Source: Arhodomonas sp051195215 (GTDB lineage Bacteria > Pseudomonadota > Gammaproteobacteria > Nitrococcales > Nitrococcaceae). From it: a stretch of DNA of 64,000 bases. The notes under the pieces were generated by a model. That model ran no database searches. It saw nothing but the letters and a program-made list of their open reading frames with translations, and was not told the DNA's origin. The stretch lies in NCBI RefSeq assembly GCF_051195215.1, contig NZ_JBNAZM010000014.1, positions 1 to 64,000 of the forward strand, read 5' to 3'. Made by a program: the position numbers and the translations under genes. Each line of letters starts with the position of its first letter. The stretch's first letter is position 1. Below, piece by piece: positions 1 through 8,048 of this stretch.

Positions 1-76
1 GCCGGCGCGAACGCGTCTTGCCCCCGGGCCGCTGTGGTGCTCTGACGTATGACAATACTTCTGAGAAGATTAGTAA
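1..76. repeat. Right end of a palindromic repeat element, cut by the window edge
   Basis: Bases 48-76 match the right terminal inverted repeat of the complete element at 9044-9313 with two mismatches (core ATACTTCTGAGAAGATTAG). Inside it lies a CTCTGAC motif that also precedes the right end of the copy at 2002-2211. The rest of the copy would lie upstream of the window. Bases 77-132 hold nothing else I can identify. Confidence 0.7.
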
Positions 77-132
77 CGATCCCCCCATCGGTCCCCATAC
101 GACTCGTTCTTTGTGCCTGCCCGACTTTCCCC

Positions 133-1251
133 TTACGGCCGATGAGCCAGCGCCAGGTATTCGCGTGACTGCATCTCGGTGAGGCGGCTTGCGGTCCGTT
201 CGAACTCGAACCCGAGCCGGCGGCCCTGGTAGAGCGCATCCGGCTCGGCTTCCGCGGAGAGAATGAGCTTCACGGAGCGGTCATAGAACTCGTCCACCAG
301 GTTGATGAACCGCCGCGCATCGTCCTCACTGTGGCGGTCGAATACGGGCACGTCGGAGACGACCACAGTGTGGAACTGGCGGGCGATCTCGATGTAGTCA
401 TTCTGGCTGCGCGGCCCACGGCAAATGGCATCGAAAGCGAACCACACCACGCCGTCGCCGACGCGTCGGACGGGAATCTCCCGCCCTTCGACGGCAAGCG
501 TCGTCTCCACCTCCACCGACTCGCCATCGGGGCAGACGTGGCGGAAGTCGTCCTCAAGAACGGCATCGGCCGCCCCGTCCAGAGGCGTGTGGTAGATCTC
601 CGCCTGCTCGAGAAAGCGCAGTCGGTAGTCCGTCCCGCCGTCGACGTTGAGCACCTCGGTATGCGCCTCCAGCAGCTCGATGGCCGGCACGAAACGCTCA
701 CGCTGGAGGCCATCCCAGTAGAGCTTCTGCGGTGGCGTGTTCGAGGTCGCTACCAGGGTCACGCCCCGGCGGAAAAGGCCATCGAGTAACCCAGCAAGGA
801 TCATGGCATCGGCGATGTCGGCGACGAAGAACTCGTCGAAGCACAGCACCCGGGTCTGCGCCGCCCACTCCGCGGCGATGATGTCGAGCGGATCCTCGCG
901 TTCGCGCAGGCCTTTCAACCGCCCGTGGACCTCGCGCATGAATCGATGGAAATGCACGCGCCGCTTGTCCGGGAAAGGCAGGCACTCGTAGAAGATGTCC
1001 ACCAGCCAGGTCTTGCCCCGGCCGACGCCGCCCCAGAGATACAGCCCGGTCACAGGCTCGCGGTTCGGCGGCTCGTCGCGCAGGCGACGCAGAACACCGC
1101 GCAACCATCCACCGTCGTCAGCCGGTGGCGGGGCCTCGATGAGTCGTTGGTAGACGGCTTCCAGCGCTGAGACAGCCCGTGCCTGGGCAGGATCGGAGAC
1201 AATCTCCTCGCGCGCCAGCTCCTGACGATAGCGCTCCTCCGGGCTCGGCAT
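133..1251 (-). CDS. zapE: Cell division protein ZapE / AFG1-family P-loop ATPase
   Basis: The 372-residue product is an AFG1/ZapE-type ATPase. In E. coli ZapE binds the Z ring and modulates division under stress or low oxygen; the mitochondrial relative AFG1 helps quality control of respiratory subunits. The sequence shows a Walker A motif GGVGRGKT (Lys about residue 80), a Walker B-like VLCFDEFFVAD and a sensor-type ATSNTPP. The frame stays open further upstream, but the ATG at 1249-1251 has a strong GGAGGT ribosome binding site 5 bases before it, so I start there; the first residues (MPSPEERYRQEL) fit the family. It lies downstream of a metalloprotease-like gene on the same strand, 80 bp away. 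No hairpin terminator is visible after the TAA stop. Confidence 0.93.
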   Translation of the reverse strand: MPSPEERYRQELAREEIVSDPAQARAVSALEAVYQRLIEAPPPADDGGWLRGVLRRLRDEPPNREPVTGLYLWGGVGRGKTWLVDIFYECLPFPDKRRVHFHRFMREVHGRLKGLREREDPLDIIAAEWAAQTRVLCFDEFFVADIADAMILAGLLDGLFRRGVTLVATSNTPPQKLYWDGLQRERFVPAIELLEAHTEVLNVDGGTDYRLRFLEQAEIYHTPLDGAADAVLEDDFRHVCPDGESVEVETTLAVEGREIPVRRVGDGVVWFAFDAICRGPRSQNDYIEIARQFHTVVVSDVPVFDRHSEDDARRFINLVDEFYDRSVKLILSAEAEPDALYQGRRLGFEFERTASRLTEMQSREYLALAHRP

Positions 1252-1331
1252 GTGACCTCCGTGGTGACAGAGGCGCGGATTATCGCATGCCTGAGCGGTT
1301 GCGCGAGGAGTGTGGCGGATACGCCGGGCGA

Positions 1332-1853
1332 TCAAGCAGTGATATCGACACGTCCGCCGCGGCGAACGAGCTCGGCGGGCCCCATCTCGGCGACCTCTGC
1401 ATATTGGCCGGCGGGTCCGGGGTCACCCCCGGAACCACGCTCGCCACGCGGCAACAGTTCCTGGCGCTGTTCCCGGGCGAGCTCGACCCGCGCCTCCGCG
1501 GCACGAGCCGCCGCCGTGGACGCGATGCGGCGATCGGCCGCGGAGGGACTGGCAGGTGCGAGTGCGGCATCACGCACCTGCTGCATCTTGCGTAAGGTCT
1601 CCCGCGGGGAGGCTTCCGGCGAGAGATCCATCGGCACCTCGCCGGAGACCGCATAGCGCTGCCCGTCGGGTCCACGGCGCCAGTCATAGCTGATGGCACC
1701 GGCGTGCCCTCCCCCGGCAGCCTTGTGCGCACGCTCGTGAGCGCGGACCTCGCGATCCCGCCGGGCGAGCTCGCGTACCTGCTGCGCCGTCTCCCGGGTA
1801 TTGCGCAACGCGCCGATCAGATCCGCGCCTGGTGTGGGACGTACTGCTGTCAT
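1332..1853 (-). CDS. SprA-related / CJM1_0395-type putative metalloprotease
   Basis: The 173-residue protein carries the signature REVRAHERAHKAAGG, with an HExxH-like HERAH (His39, Glu40, His43), followed by a conserved segment of the form YDWRRGPDGQRYAVSGEV. This is the pattern of the bacterial SprA-related family, usually annotated as a putative metalloprotease CJM1_0395-like protein; its substrate is not established. The rest is low-complexity, alanine- and arginine-rich and predicted helical. No signal peptide or membrane segment is evident. It precedes zapE on the same strand with an 80 bp gap. No clear Shine-Dalgarno sequence precedes the ATG, so the start is moderately sure. Confidence 0.75.
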   Translation of the reverse strand: MTAVRPTPGADLIGALRNTRETAQQVRELARRDREVRAHERAHKAAGGGHAGAISYDWRRGPDGQRYAVSGEVPMDLSPEASPRETLRKMQQVRDAALAPASPSAADRRIASTAAARAAEARVELAREQRQELLPRGERGSGGDPGPAGQYAEVAEMGPAELVRRGGRVDITA

Positions 1854-2001
1854 ACCGACGGTAAGATCATGTCCGGTTTGGAATTATGGCAAAGTCAGGG
1901 GCGCCTCGCACGTGTCACGGCCGCCACGCTTGGGACCATGGATGAGATCGCCTCGCCGCAACCGATTGCCTGGACCGCCGAGTTCTCGTAGTTTTGAGGG
2001 T

Positions 2002-2211
2002 TTACTGATTCTCTCAGAGGTACCGCGATGGGTGGGGCATGGAATTCGGCCAGGCCGACACGAGCGGCGGACGCGCTGCCCCATCGGCACACAAACCGGT
2101 GCCCGGAAGTGTCAGAGCCCGCCTGCAACCGCGTCGCTCCGGCGCGGGTCGACTCCCGGATCATTCCGGCTGCGGCGCTCTGACATGGCAACGCTCTGAG
2201 AAGATCAGGAA
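2002..2211. repeat. Diverged copy of the 29-bp-TIR palindromic element
   Basis: The left end at 2002-2030 (TTACTGATTCTCTCAGAGG...) and the right end at 2184-2211 (...CTCTGAGAAGATCAGGAA) are degenerate inverted copies of the ends of the element at 9044-9313. Internal pieces shared with that copy are GCCCCATCGGC followed by CACA, and GTCAGAGC/GCTCTGAC just inside the ends. The copy lies 47 bp upstream of ilvD and fills much of the gene-free stretch 1854-2258; the rest (1854-2001) shows nothing I can name. Confidence 0.7.
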
Positions 2212-2258
2212 TCAAGGCCGGAAAACGGCATACCGAAACTACCCAGCGAGGAGCGATC

Positions 2259-3944
2259 ATGGCCGATAACCGCCGCAGCCGAGTCATCACGCAGGGGGTC
2301 GCACGCACGCCCAACCGGGCGATGCTGCGCGCCGTGGGCTTCACCGACGAGGATTTCGACAAGCCCATCGTCGGCGTCGGCAACGCCCACTCCACCATCA
2401 CGCCCTGCAACCTCGGCATCGGTGCCCAGGCAGAGCGCGCCGAGGCGGCGCTCAAACAGGGCGGCGCCATGCCGGTCAAGTTCGGCACGATCACGATCTC
2501 CGACGGTATTTCCATGGGCACGGAGGGGATGAAATTCTCGCTGGTCTCCCGCGAGGTCATCGCCGACTCCATCGAGACGGTCTGCAACGGCCAGCGCCTG
2601 GACGGCATCTTCGCCACCGGCGGCTGCGACAAGAACATGCCCGGCGCGATGATCGCTCTGGCTCGGCTGAACATCCCGGGCATCTTCGTCTACGGCGGCA
2701 CCATCAAGCCCGGCCACTACAAGGGCCGCGATCTCAACCTGGTGAGCGCCTTCGAGGCGGTGGGACAACATGCCGCCGGCAACCTCCCCGACGAAGAGCT
2801 GGTCGCCGTGGAGAAGCACGCCTGCCCGGGCGCCGGCTCCTGCGGCGGCATGTACACTGCCAACACCATGTCCAGCGCATTCGAGGCGATGGGCATGAGC
2901 CTGATGGGCTCATCCACCGTCGCCGCGGAGGACGACGAGGCCAGGGACGTCGCCGCACGCGCGGCGGATGTGCTGATCGACGCCATCCGTCACCAGCGCC
3001 TGCCCCGGGACATCATGACCCGCAAGGCCTTCGAGAACGCCTTCGCCCTGGTCATGGCGGTGGGCGGCTCCACCAATGCCGTCCTGCATCTGCTCGCCAT
3101 CGCCCAGGCGGTGGAAGTGGAGTTCTCCATCGACGACGTGGAGGCCATCCGCCAGCGGGTCCCCGTGCTCTGCGACCTGAAACCCTCGGGCACCTACCTC
3201 GCCACCCAGTTCCACGAGGTGGGCGGCACACCGCAGGTCATGAAGATGCTGCTGGCCCACGGCCTGCTCCATGGCGACTGCCTGACCATCACCGGTGAGA
3301 CCATCGAGGAGGTGCTCGCCGATGTGCCGGCCGAGCCGCCGGCCGGTCAGGCCATCATTCACGCCTTCGACGATCCCCTGTACCCCCAGGGGCATCTCGC
3401 GATCCTCCGCGGCAACCTTGCCAAGGAGGGCGCCGTCGCCAAGGTGACGGGCATCAAGAAGCGCCGGATCAGCGGCCCGGCGCGGGTATTCGACTCCGAG
3501 GAGGAAGCCATGGAGGCGATCCTCAGCGACAGGATTCAGGCCGGCGACGTGGTGGTGATCCGCTACGAGGGCCCGAAGGGCGGACCGGGCATGCGCGAAA
3601 TGCTCGCGCCGACCTCCGCGATCATCGGCCGCGGCCTCGGCGACTCGGTGGGGCTGATCACCGACGGGCGATTCTCCGGCGGCACCTACGGCATGGTGGT
3701 CGGCCACGTCGCCCCGGAAGCGGCAGTGGGCGGCACGATCGGACTGGTCGAGGAAGGCGACACGATCACCATCGACGCCGACCGCAACCTACTCCAACTC
3801 GACATCGACGAGGAAGCCCTCGCCGAGCGGCGACGCGCCTGGAAACCCCGTCCACCGAACTACCGCCGCGGCGTGCTCGGCAAATACGCCAAGCTGGTGA
3901 GTTCGGCGTGCTACGGCGCGGTGACCGATCGGGATCTGTTCTGA
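2259..3944 (+). CDS. ilvD: Dihydroxy-acid dehydratase
   Basis: IlvD dehydrates 2,3-dihydroxy-3-methylbutanoate or -pentanoate to the 2-oxo acid, the third common step of valine, leucine and isoleucine synthesis. The 561-residue length is normal for the short IlvD type. Iron-sulfur cluster cysteines are seen in GGCDKNMPG (Cys123) and CPGAGSCGGMYTANTM (Cys189/Cys195); the C-terminal half has the usual DGRFSGGTYG segment. A GAGGAG ribosome binding site lies 6 bases before the ATG. The gene stands alone between a repeat copy and a repeat hairpin; the pathway's last enzyme, ilvE, is at the far end of the window, so the genes are not in one operon. Confidence 0.97.
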   Translation: MADNRRSRVITQGVARTPNRAMLRAVGFTDEDFDKPIVGVGNAHSTITPCNLGIGAQAERAEAALKQGGAMPVKFGTITISDGISMGTEGMKFSLVSREVIADSIETVCNGQRLDGIFATGGCDKNMPGAMIALARLNIPGIFVYGGTIKPGHYKGRDLNLVSAFEAVGQHAAGNLPDEELVAVEKHACPGAGSCGGMYTANTMSSAFEAMGMSLMGSSTVAAEDDEARDVAARAADVLIDAIRHQRLPRDIMTRKAFENAFALVMAVGGSTNAVLHLLAIAQAVEVEFSIDDVEAIRQRVPVLCDLKPSGTYLATQFHEVGGTPQVMKMLLAHGLLHGDCLTITGETIEEVLADVPAEPPAGQAIIHAFDDPLYPQGHLAILRGNLAKEGAVAKVTGIKKRRISGPARVFDSEEEAMEAILSDRIQAGDVVVIRYEGPKGGPGMREMLAPTSAIIGRGLGDSVGLITDGRFSGGTYGMVVGHVAPEAAVGGTIGLVEEGDTITIDADRNLLQLDIDEEALAERRRAWKPRPPNYRRGVLGKYAKLVSSACYGAVTDRDLF

Positions 3945-4060
3945 GTAGCGGGTTTCGGGGTGCGCGTTTCGAGTTGCGCGTGGCGTGCCGTGGCGGCAGG
4001 AATGCAGCCGTGCGCCGATGGTCAGTAGACGAATAAACGCCACTAACGCGCCAAGAGCAC

Positions 4061-4152
4061 GAGTTTCAAGTTAAAAGTTCCAAGTTGTTGGGGCAACGGC
4101 ACCACGGTTGCCGGCCCCACACTTGGAACTTGCAACTTGAACCTTTCAACTC
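4061..4152. repeat. CAAGTT-rich inverted repeat after the SCO1 gene
   Basis: This intergenic block has arms built from AAGTTCCAAGT and ACTTGGAACTT, with outer pieces GAGTTTCAAGT and AACCTTTCAACTC and an inner GGGGC/GCCCC pairing. It ends 2 bp before the SCO1 stop codon, so it may act as its transcription end. Similar AAGTTGCAAGTTGAAAG-type repeats lie at 9321-9392 and 51875-51905. The remaining bases 3945-4060, after ilvD, hold no feature I can support. Confidence 0.6.
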
Positions 4153-4153
4153 G

Positions 4154-4741
4154 TCACACCCCGATCATCTGCCGCAGATCGGCGACCACATCCTCCACCG
4201 GATCGCTGTCGCGCACCAGAAGCCGGGCCTTGCCGTTGCGGTTGAAGACGAATACAGCGGCGCTGTGGGAAACCAGGTAGTCACCGTTGTCGTCCGGCTC
4301 ACCGTAGCCGTAGGTGACTCGGTAACGCTTGTTGAGACGCCGCAGCTGATCCTGCGTCCCCGTCAGGCCGACGAAATCCTCGCCGAAAGCGCTGGTGTAC
4401 TCGCGCAGGCGTTCGGGGGTGTCACGCTCGGGGTCCACACTGACGAACAGTACACGCACCTGCTCGCGCTCGCCCTCGTCGAGCTCGCCGAGAATTCGAC
4501 TCAACCGCGCGAGCGTCACCGGGCAGACGTCCGGGCAGAACGTGTAGCCGAAGAACAGCAGGTTGACGGTGCCGTCGTAGGCATCCGCCTGAACGCGCTC
4601 GCCGTTCTCGTCGCGCAGCTGGAACTCGAGCGGCGGCATCATCCCGGAAATATCCTTGGTCCGCCAGCTTTCATCCCCTGAGCACGCCGCCAGGGCCATG
4701 GCGCCCAGTAACGCCGCGATGACAACTCGAGTTGCCCGCAT
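4154..4741 (-). CDS. SCO1/SenC family copper chaperone, lipoprotein
   Basis: SCO1/SenC proteins deliver copper to, or reduce cysteines of, the CuA site of cytochrome oxidase. The 195-residue product starts with a lipoprotein signal (hydrophobic run ending LAAC, lipidated Cys about 20), so it is likely anchored in the membrane facing the periplasm. The thioredoxin-like fold carries the copper-binding CPDVC motif and the distal histidine in VSHSAAVFV. I chose the ATG at 4739-4741, preceded by GAGAGG at 5 bases, over a GTG two codons upstream. The next gene upstream on the same strand, a CtaG-type assembly protein, supports a role in oxidase assembly. Confidence 0.93.
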   Translation of the reverse strand: MRATRVVIAALLGAMALAACSGDESWRTKDISGMMPPLEFQLRDENGERVQADAYDGTVNLLFFGYTFCPDVCPVTLARLSRILGELDEGEREQVRVLFVSVDPERDTPERLREYTSAFGEDFVGLTGTQDQLRRLNKRYRVTYGYGEPDDNGDYLVSHSAAVFVFNRNGKARLLVRDSDPVEDVVADLRQMIGV

Positions 4742-4846
4742 ACTCACCTCTCAATCCTTTGCCAGGCGCCGATGGATCCCGGGAGCATACGGCCCCGGCG
4801 CCGGTCGACACTCAATGAAACAACGAAACCGTGAACGAGGCGATCA

Positions 4847-5716
4847 CTACCCACCCTGCACGCCCGCGCGTGCGCCGGACGGCTTCGCCGGCTGAGTGGC
4901 GCCCTCGTGGCGCTGCCAGAACGCCAGCACGATCACCATGCCCACGACGCTCATCATGGCCGATGGAATCCAGGTGAGCGCGCCGCCGATGGTCTGATCG
5001 GTCTCCGCGCTGATCGGCCAGGGACGCCCGCAGACCTCGTAAATCTCGTAGATGCCCGGCCCGGAAATGACGATATAGGCACCGAGCAGGATCTGCGGAA
5101 ACGCCACCGCCGCCAGCATGAGACAACGCTTGCCGAAGCCCAGGCTGTAATGCCCGGGGCCGGGGGCCCGGGGATCCAGCGCCAGCCACCAGAACAGCAG
5201 CCCATCGACCGCCATGCTCCAGTTCATCAGCGCATAGAGGTCACGACTCAGCATGGCGTCGAAGTGCACGGCGGGCATGAGCCAGAAATAGATCAGGCCC
5301 ACGAACAGTGTCGCGGCCACCAGGGGATGCTGAATGCCCCGGTAGACGAGCTGCACCGGCCGACTCCGCCATACCGGACGCACGACACGATCGCGTAACG
5401 TGGCCGGGGTACCGGCAGCGAGTGCGGGCAGGGGGTTGGCGAGCACGATGAGCATGGCCGCCAGGTGGTGCAGGACCAGGTGCTGCAGGCGGTGGATGAA
5501 GAACACGTACTGCGCGTAATAGTCGTACTGGGTCTGGGTGACGGCGTACATCAGCCCCAGCCCCGTGAAGAAGGCTGCATTGCGCCAGAAGCCGCGCACC
5601 GCACCGCGCGCGAGACCACGAACGTAGAGCACGAGCGCGCCTGCCACGGTCAACGTGACCATCGGCTGCCATTCGTACGGCGTTATAAAGACGACGATCT
5701 CATTCAACGACGGCAT
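4847..5716 (-). CDS. Cytochrome c oxidase assembly factor, caa3_CtaG family
   Basis: The 289-residue integral membrane protein has about seven hydrophobic segments and the pattern of the caa3_CtaG family: HRLQHLVLHHLAAMLIVLANP near residues 74-94, with a conserved histidine cluster, and a NWSMAVDGLLFWW segment. Members help assemble CuA or caa3-type oxidases. It lies directly upstream of the SCO1/SenC gene on the same strand (105 bp gap), a natural pairing for copper insertion. The start ATG gives a short polar N-terminus before the first helix. The family is distinct from the Cox11/CtaG copper chaperone that shares the name. Confidence 0.88.
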   Translation of the reverse strand: MPSLNEIVVFITPYEWQPMVTLTVAGALVLYVRGLARGAVRGFWRNAAFFTGLGLMYAVTQTQYDYYAQYVFFIHRLQHLVLHHLAAMLIVLANPLPALAAGTPATLRDRVVRPVWRSRPVQLVYRGIQHPLVAATLFVGLIYFWLMPAVHFDAMLSRDLYALMNWSMAVDGLLFWWLALDPRAPGPGHYSLGFGKRCLMLAAVAFPQILLGAYIVISGPGIYEIYEVCGRPWPISAETDQTIGGALTWIPSAMMSVVGMVIVLAFWQRHEGATQPAKPSGARAGVQGG

Positions 5717-5795
5717 GCAGGGGACGCGCGCTATCCTGAGCGAGTGACGATGATATCACCGCCTTCGAGGCCACACACACCGCGAGAGTTCCCCC

Positions 5796-6869
5796 ATGGT
5801 CATGCCGGATCAAACGCGCGCACCACGCCGGGTCAGCTCCTGGGCAATCAACACCCTGGCTCTGCTAGCCGTGGTCTATGCCCTGTACATCGCACGCGGC
5901 CTGCTGCTGCCACTGGTGCTGGCAGCGATACTGGCGCTGCTGCTTGCCCCGGTGGTGATCTGGCTGCAGCGTCTCTACGTGCCACGTCCGCTCGCCGCTT
6001 TCCTGATGGTGGCGGGGCTCGCCGGTGCACTGGTTCTGGCTGTGACCCTGCTCGCGCAGCCGGCCGCGAACTGGGCCGGCAGAGCACCACAGCTCGCCCG
6101 CGAGCTGGAATGGGAGCTGTATCCGCTGACTCGCAGGGTCGAGGAAGTCTCTCAGGCCGTGCAACAGGTCGAGGCGATGGCCTCCGTCTCCGGACAGGCA
6201 CCGGCGGACGACGAGGGTGCCGTGCGTGTACAGTCAATGAGTCTGACCACGATGCTCATGCGCCAGACGCGATCGTTCCTGATCGCGATGCTGGTGGTCT
6301 TCTTCCTGCTGTACTTCCTGCTGGCAAGCTCGGACCGGTTGTGGCGGAACACACTGCGGGCCCTCCCGAACTGGCGCAGCCGGCGCCGGCTGGTCGTGGT
6401 AACCCGCCGGCTGCAACGAGAGATCTCGCGCTACCTGCTTACCTTCACGGTCATCAACCTGACCCTCGGCGTGGTGGTCGCAGCGATGTGTTTCGCCTTC
6501 GGGGTACCGAATCCCCTGCTGTGGGGGGCTGTGGCAGGCGCGCTGAACTTCATCCCCTACCTTGGCCCGACGCTCGCCCTGGGCGTGCTGACCGTGGTCT
6601 CCCTACTGAGCGATGTCCAGGGACCGGCGTTCGCCGTGCCGATCGCGTTCGCAGTGCTCACGACCATAGAAGGGCAGTTCGTCACGCCCACGGTGATGGG
6701 CCGCAGCCTGGCGTTGAATCCCGTGTTCGTGTTCACGGGTCTGATCTTCTGGGGGTGGCTGTGGGGGACGATCGGCGCGCTGCTCGCCGTGCCGCTGATG
6801 GTCTCGATCAAGATAATCTGCGACAACGTCGAAGGCCTCCACGGCGCCGGCCGCATCCTCGGCCGATAA
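5796..6869 (+). CDS. AI-2E family (PerM-like) membrane transporter
   Basis: The 357-residue protein has the AI-2E/PerM layout: two N-terminal membrane helices (about residues 18-55), a third helix, a soluble amphipathic segment (about 90-150), then further helices with the characteristic NFIPYLGP motif about residue 250 and a PxVMGRSL segment about 305. Family members export diverse solutes; the name from autoinducer-2 (TqsA) does not define the substrate here, and some relatives are Na+/H+ antiporters. A second ATG two codons downstream is an alternative start. It converges with the peroxiredoxin gene. Confidence 0.85.
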   Translation: MVMPDQTRAPRRVSSWAINTLALLAVVYALYIARGLLLPLVLAAILALLLAPVVIWLQRLYVPRPLAAFLMVAGLAGALVLAVTLLAQPAANWAGRAPQLARELEWELYPLTRRVEEVSQAVQQVEAMASVSGQAPADDEGAVRVQSMSLTTMLMRQTRSFLIAMLVVFFLLYFLLASSDRLWRNTLRALPNWRSRRRLVVVTRRLQREISRYLLTFTVINLTLGVVVAAMCFAFGVPNPLLWGAVAGALNFIPYLGPTLALGVLTVVSLLSDVQGPAFAVPIAFAVLTTIEGQFVTPTVMGRSLALNPVFVFTGLIFWGWLWGTIGALLAVPLMVSIKIICDNVEGLHGAGRILGR

Positions 6870-6891
6870 TCCGCCGTCACGGCTACCTCAG

Positions 6892-6918
6892 AAAAAACGC
6901 CGGCCCGAGGGCCGGCGT
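6892..6918 (-). terminator. Rho-independent terminator of the peroxiredoxin gene
   Basis: On the minus strand a perfect 10-bp GC-rich stem (ACGCCGGCCC / GGGCCGGCGT, two-base loop) is followed by six T residues. It starts 31 bases after the peroxiredoxin stop codon. The T run is only on this strand, so it serves the minus-strand gene rather than the convergent AI-2E gene. Confidence 0.85.
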
Positions 6919-6948
6919 GGATGAGCGCGTGTCCAGTCAGTGCGCCCG

Positions 6949-7584
6949 TTACTTGTTGGGCTGAGGGGTCAGCCGCAGGTAGGGGCGAAGCTCCTGCCAG
7001 CCCTTGGGGAACTGCGTCTGCGCATCCTCATTGGAGATGGTGGGCAGAATCACGCAGTCCTGGCCGTCGACCCAGTCCACCGGAGTCGCCACCTTGTGGT
7101 CGTCGGTAAGCTGGAGGGAGTCGATCACCCGCAGGATCTCACCGAAGTTGCGGCCGGTGGACGCCGGATAGGTGATGGTCGCGCGGATCTTGTGATTCGG
7201 GTCGATGATGAACACCGAACGCACGGTCGCCGAAGCGCTCGCGTTCGGGTGGATCATGTCGTAGAGCTCGGAGACCTTGCGATCCTCGTCGGCGATGATC
7301 GGAAAGTTCACCTCGGTGGACTGGGTATCGTTGATGTCCTCGATCCACTTCTTGTGGTCGTCAACGGAGTCCACCGACAGCGCGACCGCCTTGACGCCCC
7401 GCTTGTCGAACTCGTCCTTGAGCTTGGCCGTCCGGCCCAGCTCGGTGGTGCACACGGGTGTGAAATCAGCGGGATGGCTGTAAAGCACCACCCAGCTGCC
7501 CTGGCCCCACTCGTGGAAATTGATCTTGCCCGCCGAGGTCTCGGCTGTGAAGTCGGGGGCCGTGTCACCAATACGAAGCGCCAT
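6949..7584 (-). CDS. 1-Cys peroxiredoxin (Prx6/AhpC-TSA family)
   Basis: The 211-residue enzyme reduces hydrogen peroxide and organic peroxides through the peroxidatic cysteine in FTPVCTTELG (Cys45). Length, a C-terminal PRDX_C-type domain and the segment WVDGQDCVILPTISNEDA match the Prx6 subgroup. The open frame extends 22 codons upstream, but the ATG at 7582-7584 has GGAGG six bases before it and starts with the family-typical MALRIGDTAPDF, so I use it. A clear terminator follows. The gene is cytoplasmic, with no signal peptide. Confidence 0.95.
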   Translation of the reverse strand: MALRIGDTAPDFTAETSAGKINFHEWGQGSWVVLYSHPADFTPVCTTELGRTAKLKDEFDKRGVKAVALSVDSVDDHKKWIEDINDTQSTEVNFPIIADEDRKVSELYDMIHPNASASATVRSVFIIDPNHKIRATITYPASTGRNFGEILRVIDSLQLTDDHKVATPVDWVDGQDCVILPTISNEDAQTQFPKGWQELRPYLRLTPQPNK

Positions 7585-7683
7585 AACGAACCTCCATGGA
7601 TGTCCGTGAAAAAAGCCGTTGATCCGGCTAACGGGAGCCGAATCTATCAATCCGCCCCTTATACCCTGAAAGAATGATTCGTT

Positions 7684-7989
7684 TTATTGTTGGTTCTTAT
7701 GAGCATAAAGTAGTCGTTCATAGCCCGCACGCGTGAACACCAGCACATGCACGGTGGCCGGATAGACCAGACCCTGTGCACGCAGGCGCTCGATCCACTC
7801 GCCGTGCGTGGTGGCATCGAAGCGGTGGAAATCCTCCCCTTCCCGCAACCGGTCGCGCGCGCGCTTGAATGCTCGAAAAGCCGTCCCCTTGGGCACGCCG
7901 TTGAGGCGATCGATCTGGCGCAGGGTCAGCACCGGCTCACCGGCGACCGTTAGCGGCGTTATCATATCCCGGTCCCGCGTATGCGCCAT
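7684..7989 (-). CDS. Small ORF6N-like putative DNA-binding protein
   Basis: The 101-residue product has the pattern LTLRQIDRLNGVPKGTAFRAFKRARDRLREGEDF, which resembles the N-terminal DNA-binding module of phage ORF6N/anti-repressor proteins (a short helix, a KGT turn, and an FKR..L.EG.DF motif). I know no defined function for chromosomal members of this size. The start is uncertain: the ATG at 7987-7989 lacks a clear ribosome binding site and another ATG lies eight codons later. It sits upstream of the peroxiredoxin gene on the same strand, 99 bp away, and is divergent from sohB, so it might regulate either. That is conjecture. Confidence 0.6.
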   Translation of the reverse strand: MAHTRDRDMITPLTVAGEPVLTLRQIDRLNGVPKGTAFRAFKRARDRLREGEDFHRFDATTHGEWIERLRAQGLVYPATVHVLVFTRAGYERLLYAHKNQQ

Positions 7990-8048
7990 GGCGCAAAATC
8001 CCTATACTGCTCCCGGGTACTGGCCGGCTGAGCGACGAGCGAGGCGCG

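Noticed and set aside
5465..6964. 499-residue open frame on the plus strand
   Set aside because: Runs through the CtaG-type gene in antisense and the AI-2E gene in another frame.
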